Shown here piece by piece: positions 12,196-23,239 of a stretch of DNA of 64,000 bases. The stretch lies in NCBI RefSeq assembly GCF_012489685.1, contig NC_080042.1:54054066-54118065 (forward strand), written 5' to 3'. The stretch's first letter is position 1, and every line of letters begins with the position of its first letter. A program made the translations under genes and the position numbers. The stretch comes from Lotus japonicus (lineage: Eukaryota; Streptophyta; Magnoliopsida; Fabales; Fabaceae). The notes beneath the pieces were generated by a model, which saw only the letters and a list, made by a program, of their open reading frames with translations, was not told the DNA's origin and made no database searches.

Positions 12196-12652
12196 TAATA
12201 GGAAATCGCCATAGAGAAATAAAAACAGTGACGCAATCACAACACAAGGATTTAACGTGGAAACTCCAGAACCGGAGAAATACCACGGGTTGTTGTCTAA
12301 ACCGATAACCAGAGAATAAACACTATGTGAAAATAGTTACAGCACACAGATATTTCTCTCAGCTACCCCACAACTTCAGTACACCCACACTCTCCAAAGC
12401 TTTTATCTGATCAAACCTCACAACACTCTAAAACAAGAGTATAAAATAAAGAGCAAATAAAAGCTTAAGTGTTTGTACTACGAAATACTTCACTTTGTTG
12501 GGATGCATTTCCTTCGTCCCTGCACTCCTATTCATAACTGTTGAAGCAATGCAAGCATTAATTCTCCCAACTGCTAGCTACCAATGGCTTCTCCAATTTC
12601 AACAAATGCAACACTGTTCCTTTACTTTCTTGCCACTTTGTTTTCAACCTCC
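12196..12652 (-). repeat. Copia 5' LTR, truncated
   Basis: It matches the left LTR from its inner edge for about 457 bp and then stops abruptly at 12652. The missing portion is the outer, promoter-proximal end. Confidence 0.82.
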
Positions 12653-12903
12653 GGAGCCTAGGCTTTGGTCAAGATACCCTAGAAAAAAACCGATAATAAG
12701 AATCTTCTAATATATCAACCTTCACAAACTATATATTATAGTCATACACATATCATCTTTATTACGAGAAAAAATACATATATCGTAATTCAATATATAC
12801 GAACAACTAATAACATAGAAAGGAAAATATGCAATCCTAGAGAATAACATTTTATAATGAAAATGCACAAATAAGGAGTGTGCGCGGGTTAAATATTAGA
12901 TTA
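12653..12903. other. AT-rich spacer
   Basis: Nothing recognisable lies between the broken copia LTR and the Helitron end. Confidence 0.5.
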
Positions 12904-13592
12904 CTAGTATTTTTTACCCGTGCGATGCACGGGGGGATTTTCATTTTTTTTATAGCGTAAAATTTTGAAATCCGTGTTATTGTTGTTATATGTATTAAAA
13001 GATAATGGACATTGATGTTAATATCACTCACACCTATCATTATCATCCACAATGTGTACCACACTTGAAAGTGTGTTACATTTTCACTACCGCTACATAT
13101 TAAGGTGGTTGGTATTAATAAGGGTGTGTGTGGTACTTTTTAACAGTGGTCAAAGATAATTTGCCGATTAATAAATGATAAAATTTAATTTTGGATATAA
13201 GAAAATATTAGTTTGTAAGTATTTTTTTCATGATAAATGTGTTGTTTTTCTCTTGCAGAAAAGAATTTATTATATATATCTGTGTGTGTGTTTTTTCATC
13301 CTTATTTATGTCAAACAATAAACATAAGAAAAGAAATCTAAGAAATAAAAGAGAGTAAAAAAAAGGGAAAAAATGACAATACATGAGAGTTTTAAGCTAG
13401 GCAAATTATGTGAGGTAAATTTGATGTGCATTTAGGTAATTTTTATGATTAAATTGTATTTAAACGATTTCTTTCAATTTCAATTTAATTAACTTTTTAA
13501 CCGTTATGTTTATAATGAACATTAGCTTTATGAGTATGTTTAAATAATTTTCTTTCAATTTAGATTTTACTCTATATTGGTTTTAGTTTAAA

Positions 13593-15148
13593 GGCTTAAT
13601 CATCAAATTAGTCTCTATCTTTGTCTCGTCATCTGAACTAGGTCCCCTACCGGAAATTTTTTAGTAAAAGGTCCTCTTATATGTAAAACGTCTGGAGCAA
13701 GACCTCGCCGGAGCCCGGAGCTCCGGCGAATGATGAAATGGCATGGTGAGTGGATTAATGATGCTTATGTGGAATTTAAGTTATTTTACACTTGGATAAT
13801 TAAAATTAAATTAAAATTATTGATTTAAAAAAATCCAAAATTCAAAAACTAATCCAGAATCTAATTCAACCCTAAATCCAAAACACGTTCTTCCATCTAT
13901 GCCTTCTTCATCCTTCTGCCTTCTTCATCTATCTCCTTCACGAAACCCTTATGGCTTCTTCATCTTTCTCCTTCACCAAAATCCGCACAATCGCCTAAGA
14001 TGGGAAAGAAATATAGCGAGGAAAACCCAGATTGGGAGGAAAAGTGCGAGAGAAAGGGAGAGAGATTGACGTTCTGGTTGCAGGTCGGGGTTGGGGTTCT
14101 GGTTCGGGGTTGGGGGTGGAGGTTTCGGTTGCAGGTGGTGGTGGGGTTGAGATTCCAGTTGCAGGTAAGGGTTGGGTTTTGGTTGAGGGTAGGGGTGGGG
14201 GTTAGAGGTGGTGGTGAGGTTTTCATGGGTCCTTTGTTGATGAAGAAGAAGAAGATGAAGTGATGAATTTCTGGGTTCAATCAACTTATAAAAAGGATTC
14301 GTTGAGGGGCTATGATTTCTGGGTTCAATCAGTTTCTGGGTTCATTCAATTTCTGGTTAGGCTGATACCATATCCCCAATTGTTATGTCCTCTGCAACTA
14401 CTTGATGCTTGGTAGAAATTAAAAAGCTTATGCCCATAACCCACTTTGCCTAGTTCCTCTCCCATTAATTCAATCCCAACTAACACTCCAATATCACCGC
14501 CTAGACCCCAACGTGCCAACAATTTCAACCTCCCACCAATTCACTTGAACCTTCATCCAATTTTTCTGATTTTCTAGATTTTGGGGTTTTATTTTGTGGG
14601 TTGGATGCTGTTTTGGAAAAGATAAATTTGTGGGTAAATTTTCTGAGTTTGGGGGAGGGGCTGATCTTGATTTTGGGGTTGGTTGTTTGTTCAAGAACAT
14701 GAAGAATGTGAGGAAGATGATTGGTTTTTCTGAGTTCAAATTTGGTTGAGGAAAAAAAATTCTGGGTTAAAAATATGAAAAGAAGAACATTGATGATACT
14801 CATTAATTTTTGTGTGTTTATTTAGGATTTGATATTTCTTTTTTTTTTTTTTTTTGAAAGTAGGATTTGATATTTCTGAAATTACGAATTACGGATTTTT
14901 TAATTAATAATTTTAATTTAATTTAATTAATAATTAAGTATGTGTCATTCAAATTTAATTAAAAATGATGTGGATAAAGCCACATCAGCATTTACCTGCC
15001 ACTCAGCTCACTCGCCGGAGTTCCGGGCTTCGGCGAGGACTTGCTCCAAACGCTTTACATATAAGAGGACCTTTTACTAAAAAAATTCCGACGAGGGACT
15101 TAGTTCAGACGGCGAGACAAAGACAGAGACCAATTTGAGGATTAAGCC
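13593..15148. mobile_element. Mutator-like element with 9-bp target duplication
   Basis: Inverted repeats of about 150 bp (left GGCTTAATCATC…, right …GAGGATTAAGCC) enclose 1.56 kb without a transposase. The flanks carry a perfect 9-bp duplication, TAGTTTAAA, at 13584-13592 and 15149-15157. The interior is low-complexity and CCA/GGT-rich (about 14030-14230); open frames there are composition artefacts. Confidence 0.9.
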
Positions 15149-16109
15149 TAGTTTAAAATTTTAATATTGGATAATTAAAATTCAAAGATTTTTTTAAAAA
15201 ATCAAATATTTGTATTTATTTTAATTTGAACATTTACCTAAGTCTAATTCATATTTATATAGATGATATTTCTTCCTTAAATAGTAACTCATTTTATTGT
15301 TATTTTTTAAATTATTAATTTAAATTATTTTTAATCAAGTTTCATATATTACTCTTATAATTTTAATTTTTTCAACACTTTCGCATATCTCATTTATTCA
15401 ACCTTAACACTACAGTAAACAAAGTGTGTGAGTGTCATAAATAATATTTATTCATGACATTAATTATTATAATTGCTAATATAGAATACAACTTTAGGAA
15501 TTCACATTTTATAACTGCTAAAATTTTATTGAATGAACTTCCACTTTATAACTTATGTCTCTTTACTATCCAATTGTAAGTTTCACCCAATTCCATGTAA
15601 ATGATATTGTTTCAAATTACATGACACTAAGATTTATCAATTAGTTATAAGGTATGAAAAGTAATATTTATATTTATATGTCTTGACCTGCTATTATTTT
15701 TTGTACTATTAACATATAAAAGTTTCCATCAACATCTCTATAATATTCTTCAACTCATTATGTTATCAATTTTAGGCTTAAATTTTTATTATGTTAATAA
15801 ATAGATATTATTATGCACAACTTTTACTATTACAATTTACTAATAATATAAATAAAAATAAGTAATGTACCAATGAACTTGAACATTCTTCTATCAAATT
15901 TAAGTAAATTTTCTAGATTTAACATTGGTTTGGAGTAATTTAAGTCGATGTAAGAACATAATGATTTCAAGAAACTTACAAAACATTGATGAGCAAGTTT
16001 GGGTTCTTTGACCGTTGTCTCTTTCATTTTTCTTTAACCCACGCCTCTAAAGATGTATGTGTCTCTATTAAAGTTGGATATCCCTCACTACAACATTTTT
16101 GGCTTTCTG

Positions 16110-16420
16110 CCACAGACAGAAAACCGCGGCATCATGTTAAAAAACTGTGGTTGAAAGCTTACGCCGCGGTTTGGCCACGGTTTTTGTGTCGCAGTGTATG
16201 TGGCCGTGGCCAAGCTCAAGTACCACGGTTTTGTGTTTTTAAAGCCACGGTTTGCTCAAAAGCTTAATGCCACGGTTTATGTAATACCGCATTTGGGAAA
16301 CCGTGGCTATAGAAATTTCAACTACAGTTTATTGAGAAGTTTGGCCACGGTTACTTTTTGCCATTTTTATTATTTCCTTTTACGCCATAGTTTTTTAACC
16401 GTTGCCATTAAGTGGTTTCT
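16110..16420. repeat. CACTA left subterminal repeats
   Basis: Repeated, slightly varied GCCACGGTTT / AAACCGTGGC motifs, mirrored at 18950-19150. In CACTA elements such arrays bind the element-encoded transposase. Confidence 0.75.
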
Positions 16421-17219
16421 TAAAAAAAAATTAGACCACAAATGCTTTTTAGGACCTTTTAAGCTACTTTTTTTTCACCTGCGGTTGTAATCTAACATGG
16501 AAATTTTAAGCCTAATGCAATGATATAGATGTGCTAACATGATAAGAAATTTCTATAAATTGACTTAACTGCATATTACCTAGCATGTAGATCCAATTGT
16601 CCTCTAAAAGTATTATTGGCAACCCAAAACATTGAATGAAAAGAAAACAGAAACAGAGGTACCAAACAACAATCAAAAGAAACCCACGAACTCAAATAAA
16701 GGATGTTATGAAAGACTTCAAATGTTCAGGAAGAAGGTAAAGTGAAGAGAGTCTAGTTTTTATTTAGCCTACTTACATCACATCTCAGCCTATGACAAGC
16801 CATAGCAGCAAGCATCTGGGGTTACTCTATAAAATAGCATAGAAAAGAGGATAAAATTATGACCACGGGTTAAAATTGCAAAAACAAATGGATAAGTATG
16901 TGCCCTTTCTTTATGTCCAAATCCGAAGCCAGGAAAAGTGGATATGCGGAGACTTCAAAATCTTGAGACAATAGACTTCAATTGCAACAAACCAGTATAG
17001 TCTGCCATGTAAAAAATGGACAAAAAAAATTTCAACATGATCTAAAGTTATCAAGAGAATATTAACAATTACTACTAAAAGTTCAAAATAAAGTACTTGT
17101 CTGCACAAGTTATCCAGTGCCATAGCTAAACTATATACATGTCAAGCTCATTTTCAATTATCAGGCTATAACCTTCAATCAGAAGATAAAAAAGTTGTGA
17201 CCAAACCAGTTCGGCTTAG

Positions 17220-18300
17220 TTGAGAATTACCTAAATCTTAACAGATTCATTTGGGTTCCTTCTTCACATTTGATGACAACCTGAAAACACAAAATAGGAG
17301 GACTTGATGAACTTCTAGTAAAGAAAAAAATCATTGGAGTAGAGAAAACTATAGATGGTGAAGTTGGTATCACATTTTATGCCACAAATAAAAATTCACA
17401 AGCAAATGTCTATTGTTCTGAATTGCTAGCTAGATTTTTACAAGAAAATATTCACAAGAAACTTTCTACGATCTTTACCTCTTGTTCCCTTACGTCCTTT
17501 ATTGAAAGAAAGAGAGGATAGAAGAAATTAATACTATTAACAAGTCCTCATCAACCCGTAACAGGCTAACAGTTAAGGAAAGCATAGGATAAAACGTTAA
17601 GAATCTTGCAGCTGCTAAAGATCCAAGGAAACAAACAGCTCCAAGCCTATAGCCCACCCCAACATGAAAACTAGAACAGTATGATTCCAAGGACAGCAAG
17701 CAACTATTCAATGATTTTAATGACCCACAAGAGAAGTGATTAAGCTACAGCAGAATTGCATTCCAAGATATCAATTGTGCAGTAAAACCAAGACTATAAG
17801 CAAGATATATCAAGGAATTAATGAATAAGCATAACATTGCATCTGCATGACTACAAGGCTCACTTAACAAACATTAAAACCAAAATATAACTAGGCAATA
17901 GCATTCCCAATTTTTCCTCAACTAAGTAAGCTGTATCCCTAATTTGCATCATAAGGATGAAATGGACTTCAGCTTCCAATGTCAATCTGTAAGTGCTACT
18001 TACTTTGCTTTGTGCTTCGGCTTGCATCTTGAAAACACAATCAGAAATGAAGGGCGAAAATTGATAGCTCTCAGGAAAGAGAACTCTGTATTGTTGTATT
18101 ATTACAACCAGAGGTAGCACTCGTCATGATCCCTGCATTCATGGAAAAGAAAAGAGTAAAGTAATCATTTTTATGAAAACCCAGAAAGAGAAAAAGGCAG
18201 AAACAAGACATAAATACATACCTCAGCAGAGAAGACGGCATTACGATAGTTTTTCAGCGTGGAGAGAAGAGTCGCACAGAGGGAGCTTTACGTCGCACTT
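17220..18300 (-). other. Exon-like segments inside the CACTA element, gene unknown
   Basis: On the minus strand several segments have splice-like borders: an exon-like piece ending at about 18223 before GTATGT, an acceptor ATGCAG at about 18131-18136, a donor GTAAGT near 18003, and a short piece at about 17231-17281 between TTTTCAG and GTAATT. They lie downstream of the RALF pseudogene. No protein family is recognisable, so this is only a candidate for a captured transcript. Confidence 0.25.
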
Positions 18301-18368
18301 ACATAGGAGAGTACAAAGCGTAAAACCAATTTAAGAAAAAAACATTGAAATTGAAATTGAAGAGAAAT

Positions 18369-18736
18369 TTAACCACCCTTGCACCTTGCAATGGCGCTGC
18401 AACCATGATTGTAAGGGTTAGCCAGAGCCCCTGGTCGGCAATTGTAGTAGGAAGCGCCGCGTCGAGAGCAAGGGACGGTGGTCTTCAAAGCGCCGTAGCT
18501 GATGTATCTGGTATCAGCTAAATGCGCCGGTTGATCTCGGAATCCAGCTCGAACTCCTCACCCTCTTCACCTTCCAGGACTCCGCGATGGAGCCCTCAGT
18601 GTGGCCGTCTCGGTACCCACCCGGTCGCCATGAGGCTGTCCCCTCTGGTGACCACCGTCGGCAACAAACTCGCCGCCACGAGAATGGTAGCGATGGCAGA
18701 GATCATGAAGAAAGTTAACAAATTTGACTTGGCCAT
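18369..18736 (-). pseudogene. RALF (rapid alkalinization factor) preproprotein pseudogene
   Basis: RALF peptides are secreted plant hormones that signal through CrRLK1L receptor kinases and alkalinise the cell wall. On the minus strand the frame from the ATG at 18734-18736 gives a signal-peptide-like start (hydrophobic, MAKSN…ILVAASLL). An acidic propeptide stretch follows (GEEFELDSEINRR), just before the position of the family's processing site. The mature part is clear: YISYGAL, then PCSRRGASYYNC, and a final CSAIARCKGG with the four conserved cysteines, ending at TAA 18369-18371. The total span of ~122 codons fits the family. It is broken: an early TGA follows the signal region, the segment after it looks locally shifted, and a one-base deletion creating a TAG precedes the mature peptide. 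It lies wholly inside the CACTA element, so capture by the transposon is likely. Confidence 0.88.
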
Positions 18737-19359
18737 TCCCTTTAGGGTTCAATTTGTTTTCTGAAGTTCTGATGAGAAGTATTAGGGATTTGAATTTTGA
18801 TGTTATTTAAGGGTTTTTCTTTTCATATTACCTTTCAGTTTTTTTTAAAGAAAAATTAACCTTTGAGTGCAAAAACTCAAAACGTGGATACACAAAAATT
18901 TTTGCGGAAGGATTTTTTTGTGTTGGGCGGGCTTTAAGATGTAAATTTTTATGCCACGGTTTTAGTGGGATAAGGTTTCCACGGTTTGAAAGCTGTGGCC
19001 ATTACTCATCCACAATTACTAAACCGCGGATCCAAACGTAGATGCCACAGTTTCATTCACTTGTGGCCATCATTCGGGCACATTTACTGAACCGTGGCAT
19101 ATACGGTACTTATGCCACGGTTTTCTGTTCGTTGAAGAGAATAGCGTGGCCTAAAGCCGAAAATGTTGTAGTGCCTCCTTCTTTTCTGGTACCGATAGAA
19201 CAAATCATTTGAAATATTTAACTCAAACTCTTGTCAAGTATAGAAGAATATATGGATGGGACAAAATGATATTAATTTTTAAGGATAAAAAAATTATAAG
19301 AAGAGTAAAGTCGGAATAGATACAACATCAGATAAATATAACAATCATGATTTGGAAGC

Positions 19360-19644
19360 TTGATCATCCTCATAACACGTATCATTATTGTTGCAACAAC
19401 TACCCTTCAAGGGTGCATTTTCCTAGTCAATACAGTTTGTCTTCCAAATTGTTCTATGGAAGCAGGAATCCTTCATCTTGGTTATTTAAACCAAATTGCA
19501 AACACAAATTCTTATTTTTGTGTTTCAAACCCATGCAAAAAATGGTGCAAGTTGAGTCCTCGTCCAACAAAATGCAAAAAAATGTGTAAGTTGAGTCATT
19601 TCCCAACAAAATTGCAATTTGTAAATTCAAGCATGAATGTTTAA
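19360..19644 (+). CDS. Possible small cysteine-rich secreted peptide
   Basis: A 94-codon frame with a hydrophobic N-terminus and eight cysteines, six of them in CX3C pairs (residues 27/31, 59/63, 72/76). Residues 59-71 and 72-84 are a tandem duplication of 13 residues (CKKWCKLS… / CKKMCKLS…), visible in DNA as two 39-bp copies at about 19526-19603. CX3C pairs are typical of alpha-hairpinin peptides, but I do not recognise the family. It lies within the proposed Helitron, on the opposite strand, with no clear promoter. It could equally be a chance frame or a captured piece. Confidence 0.3.
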   Translation: MIILITRIIIVATTTLQGCIFLVNTVCLPNCSMEAGILHLGYLNQIANTNSYFCVSNPCKKWCKLSPRPTKCKKMCKLSHFPTKLQFVNSSMNV

Positions 19645-20335
19645 GTAAAACTACATTTTAAAGAAAAAAATACAAACATATTAGTTATTTCTTTACACAA
19701 TTGTCTCGCTTTGCTTGTTTCCTTATAACACACTCATTTGTCCTCTTCTCCACTCGCACAATTGGAACCTGAAATTAAGAAAAACCAAACGATAATATTC
19801 GAAATTAGAAGCTCAAGCCTTTGTAGACCCACTCACTTTTTTAAAAAATGAGAAAACATAAAAAAAATGATAAAATAGAAGGGAAAAGCAAAAAATACAT
19901 GGAAGAACATTCACCATTTGGAAGCTTGATCAAGCTTGAAGGGTCAATGATTGATCTACTTTAAACCAATAAGAAGCAAAATAAAGGTAAGAAAACCACA
20001 AAAAATAGTATGGAACAAAGGGGTATTTATACTCGTAGTTTAAGGTTTAAAGAAGATTGAAGGTCTAAAAAACTGAAGAAGATTGAAGGTCTCTTCAAAG
20101 GTTCTAAAAAATTGAGTTTAGTGAATTCATTTTGGAATGCCAAAAGACAATGAGATTACTATGAAACTGACTTTTCTCCTGAAGCTGAAGAGTTGCCACA
20201 AAGTTATCAACGACCAGGATTGAAACTTTGAAAAATTATGTGGATTTTTACTAAAACACCCATGCTGAAAATTAGGCTGTAGTACAATGGATTATTGAAT
20301 GACCAGTTTGCCCTCAAGGCTGCAGAAACTCTGCT

Positions 20336-20384
20336 TTTATATATAGTATAGATAGATATAGATAGATAGATAGATAGATAGATG
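20336..20384. repeat. GATA/ATAG microsatellite at a Helitron 5' end
   Basis: Tandem GATA units adjoin TATATATAAAAGCAGAG read on the minus strand. The same combination occurs at 63540-63625 on the plus strand. Confidence 0.8.
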
Positions 20385-20997
20385 GCCATTTCTAAGTCCT
20401 AATTAAAAGACGTCAGATTGTATTGGATCATATTTGGCATTTTTTCAGCCATGACCCAAACTGAACATAATTTGATTGGTTGTAATCGGGTGACCAGGTT
20501 TCAATTTAAAAAAAATATGAAAGAAAATGTCCAGAAAATTAAAATGATTAAAAAATAGTTAATGGTCAAATTGGTCTTTGTGTCTGTATGTCAGTTTGAT
20601 TTTAATCCGTTGAGCGAAAATGATGTTTAGTGGCGGTTAAAAAACCGCTAGTAATTTGACCATTAACACATTCAAAAAACTTGGATCGGTTCGAGTTCTA
20701 GTTCTTCGAACCGGTGACCGAACTAATAAAGGCAGATTGAGTGAAAGTTCCCCAAACAGGCCATCGAGCCTGAACCAGCCCGATTATATAGGGATTTGAC
20801 TCTTTTAAAGTGAGTTAAAGAGTAAAGTAGTCATCAAATCATTTATAATAATTATTACTTCATTTAAAAATTCAATAAAAATAGCTTATTCAATAATGCT
20901 TCACTTTATCCTCATGTTAGACGAGTCAAACATAAAATTAAATTATTATCCCAATTATATATTTTGAGAAAAGCTTCACTTTAAAATAAGAGAAAAA
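20385..20997. other. Intergenic, no gene recognised
   Basis: AT-rich sequence with short degraded repeat fragments only. Confidence 0.5.
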
Positions 20998-21175
20998 GTT
21001 TGATGCATCGACACTGTAAAGTTTTTATACACTGTCAACCAATCGGATTTCTTGAATGTTAGAAAGATAGATTTTTTTATTTAATTAAATTGAGTGACAT
21101 GGAAAATCTTTAAAATTTAATTGGTTGAAGGTGTAAAAAAACTTCATACCGTCAGTGCATCAAAATTAAACTCTT
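20998..21175. mobile_element. Short MITE-like inverted repeat element
   Basis: About 45 bp at the left (AGTTTGATGCATCGACACTG…) matches, imperfectly and inverted, the right end (…CAGTGCATCAAAATTAAACT). At ~180 bp without coding capacity it fits a MITE. The superfamily is not clear. Confidence 0.6.
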
Positions 21176-21522
21176 AAAATAATAGTAATTTATTTCATTT
21201 GTTCATATAAAATCCAATATTTACTTTTTGAAAGATTATCAAGTAACTAATTCTCCATAAAGCTTAAGCTATATTGAGGGCGGCATATCAAACTCTGTAC
21301 CGCTTGATTAAGAGATTTTGATATCATATCAAGTTACTAATTATGCCAAAAATTAAATTGTTGGATAAAGATCTTATGATAATTTTATATTAGATATTAT
21401 TTCTAAGTTATATTCACAAACTAAAATAAATTATCATGTTAATTGATTTGATAAATTATCATGTTAATTGATTTGATGCATATTTCCTATTATGGATTAG
21501 GAAGAGTTAGTCCAATAACTAA

Positions 21523-22516
21523 GGGCTCGTTTGACAAGCTGTATTAGATATGATAGTATAATCTTATACTATACATTATAGGCTTATCCATTGTTTGGTG
21601 CTAATATTATATTGTATAAGCTTATACATCAATCACCTCTTATACATTAAAATGATGGATTATTTAATCCACCTTATAGATGATGGATAAGGCATGATAA
21701 AAGTGTGATGTATAAAGTTACATGAAAATATTTAATCCACCGCCACAACCACAACCCTCCACTATCGCTACCACCACCACTCTACACCTCCATCATCGCC
21801 CCCACCACTAACCTCCACCACTACCACCATTATCGTTATCGCTATCGCCACCGCCACCGCCACCACCACCCTCCACCTCCACCGCCACTGTCGCCTCCAC
21901 CACTGCCTCCACCATCGTTGTCGTCATTGCTATCGCTGCACCACCGACACCATCACCTTCCAATACCACCACCGTCATCGCCGCCTCCACCACCACTACA
22001 TACCACCACAGTCACCTCCCTCCACCGCCGCCACACCCCATCACCATCACTTCCAACACTACCGACACTGCCGCTACCACTTGAACAACCATCGTCACTA
22101 CGACCACCATAACCCTCCACCATCGCCACCACCACCTTCCTTCATCGTCAGCGCTTCCACCGCCATCATCACTGTCACTTCCAACACTGTTGTCGTCGCC
22201 ACCATCCTAACCACCATTCAGAATCAGCACTACCACCTCTACAGTCACCACCTTCCCACCGCCACCACCTCAACCACCATTGTCGCTGCCACCTCGGTCG
22301 CCACCATATCTTTACCACCAATTAACACCATCCTCATTTTTATAATATATATCATCATTCAATATTTCATGAAACATAGGTTTATATTAATTTAAATAAA
22401 ATAATAAGTTATACAATGTATGTCAAACGTTGTATAGAATTAAATTTTTATCAGAACTAATACTATCAGGTCTAATATTATGAGGCATTATACTATACAA
22501 CATATCAAATGAGCCC
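21523..22516. mobile_element. PIF/Harbinger-like non-autonomous element
   Basis: Ends GGGCTCGTTTGACAAGCTGT and an inverted …ACATATCAAATGAGCCC, flanked by TAA at 21520-21522 and 22517-22519, the TWA-type target of PIF/Harbinger elements. The interior (about 21740-22330) is almost entirely CCACCN-type low-complexity sequence; open frames there reflect composition. Confidence 0.83.
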
Positions 22517-23239
22517 TAAATTAACTTATGCACCATGACAACAAATGAGATTTGTAGAATATCCATGAGATGACATGAAATGATTCTCAATCCAACGAAT
22601 GCTGAAGTCCATGTGAATCAATCATGCGAATAGACAGCATAATAAAGGTAATGGGGGTGGGTGGTCTAGTATGCCATGAAAATGGATTTATAAATTAGAA
22701 AAGCCAAAATGTGGATATTGTTGTTTGACGGGAAAATGTGGATCTTGATTTGTGAATGAAAACAGACATAGGACAGGAAGCTAGGCTGTGAGAGAGTTTG
22801 CTAGAAATTTTTTTAATAATTTGTACTCCCAATTTTGACCCGATCATGTAATGAACATCAAGGATTTTACTTAAAGTGCAAATATTAAGAATTGAACTTT
22901 CTATTATATTTTCACCCACTTTTTCTAATCTCTTTTTTTCTATTTTAGCATCATAACTCATATATGACATTTTATCTCTTATGTTCTTTTTTTCTTTAGG
23001 TAGATGCCGAATTTAGGTTGTATGAATTATTTTTCATGGATACTAGACGTGGACAGCTCCGGTAACCATGAAATCAAATCTTGTTTTTTTGTTACAAGAA
23101 AAATCAAATCCTTTAACTATAAGTTTTAGTTCATAAATCATAAAAGCTATTAAAGTCCTTTTCATTGCGGTTTCTTTACACTGCGAAAGTCCATAGATAT
23201 ATGTTCTTAGCTATCTTTACTTATGGCAACGTTACACAA
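22517..23239. other. Intergenic, no gene recognised
   Basis: No coding or structural feature supported. The 91-codon minus frame at 22695-22970 has no recognisable domain. Confidence 0.5.

Larger units (their letters stand above)
10169..12652 (-). mobile_element. Truncated Ty1/copia LTR retrotransposon
   Basis: Two direct copies of one LTR (10169-10757 and 12196-12652) flank a minus-strand gag. The right-hand copy, the 5' LTR of the element, is cut at 12652 where similarity to the left copy stops. Nearly all of pol is missing: gag ends at 11229 and the polypurine tract is already at about 10758-10769. It cannot move by itself. Confidence 0.88.
16086..19173. mobile_element. Non-autonomous CACTA (En/Spm) element
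   Basis: Both ends carry CACTACAACATTTT in inverted orientation, extending to about 21 bp with one mismatch. The 3-bp duplication CCT flanks it (16083-16085 and 19174-19176). Subterminal regions hold many copies of a GCCACGGTTT-type motif in both orientations (about 16110-16420 and 18950-19150), as expected for transposase-binding repeats. No transposase is present; the interior carries a RALF pseudogene and exon-like segments. Confidence 0.93.
12904..20382 (-). mobile_element. Probable Helitron on the minus strand, hosting two other transposons
   Basis: The 3' end is seen on the minus strand as the hairpin CCCGTGCATCGCACGGG (12917-12933) and CTAG at 12907-12904 followed by T. The proposed 5' end at 20382 begins TCTATC after an A and leads into TATATATAAAAGCAGAG, which recurs at the Helitron-like start near 63560. 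Pairing these two ends is an inference. Without the nested elements at 13593-15148 and 16086-19173 the Helitron is about 2.8 kb and carries no helicase. Confidence 0.5.

Noticed and set aside
14000..14284. Overlapping open frames on both strands in the Mutator-like element
   Set aside because: GGT/CCA-type repeats keep several frames open at once; no protein similarity.
21808..22395. Several Gly/Val- or His/Pro-rich open frames
   Set aside because: All result from the CCACCN repeat inside the PIF-like element and occur on both strands.
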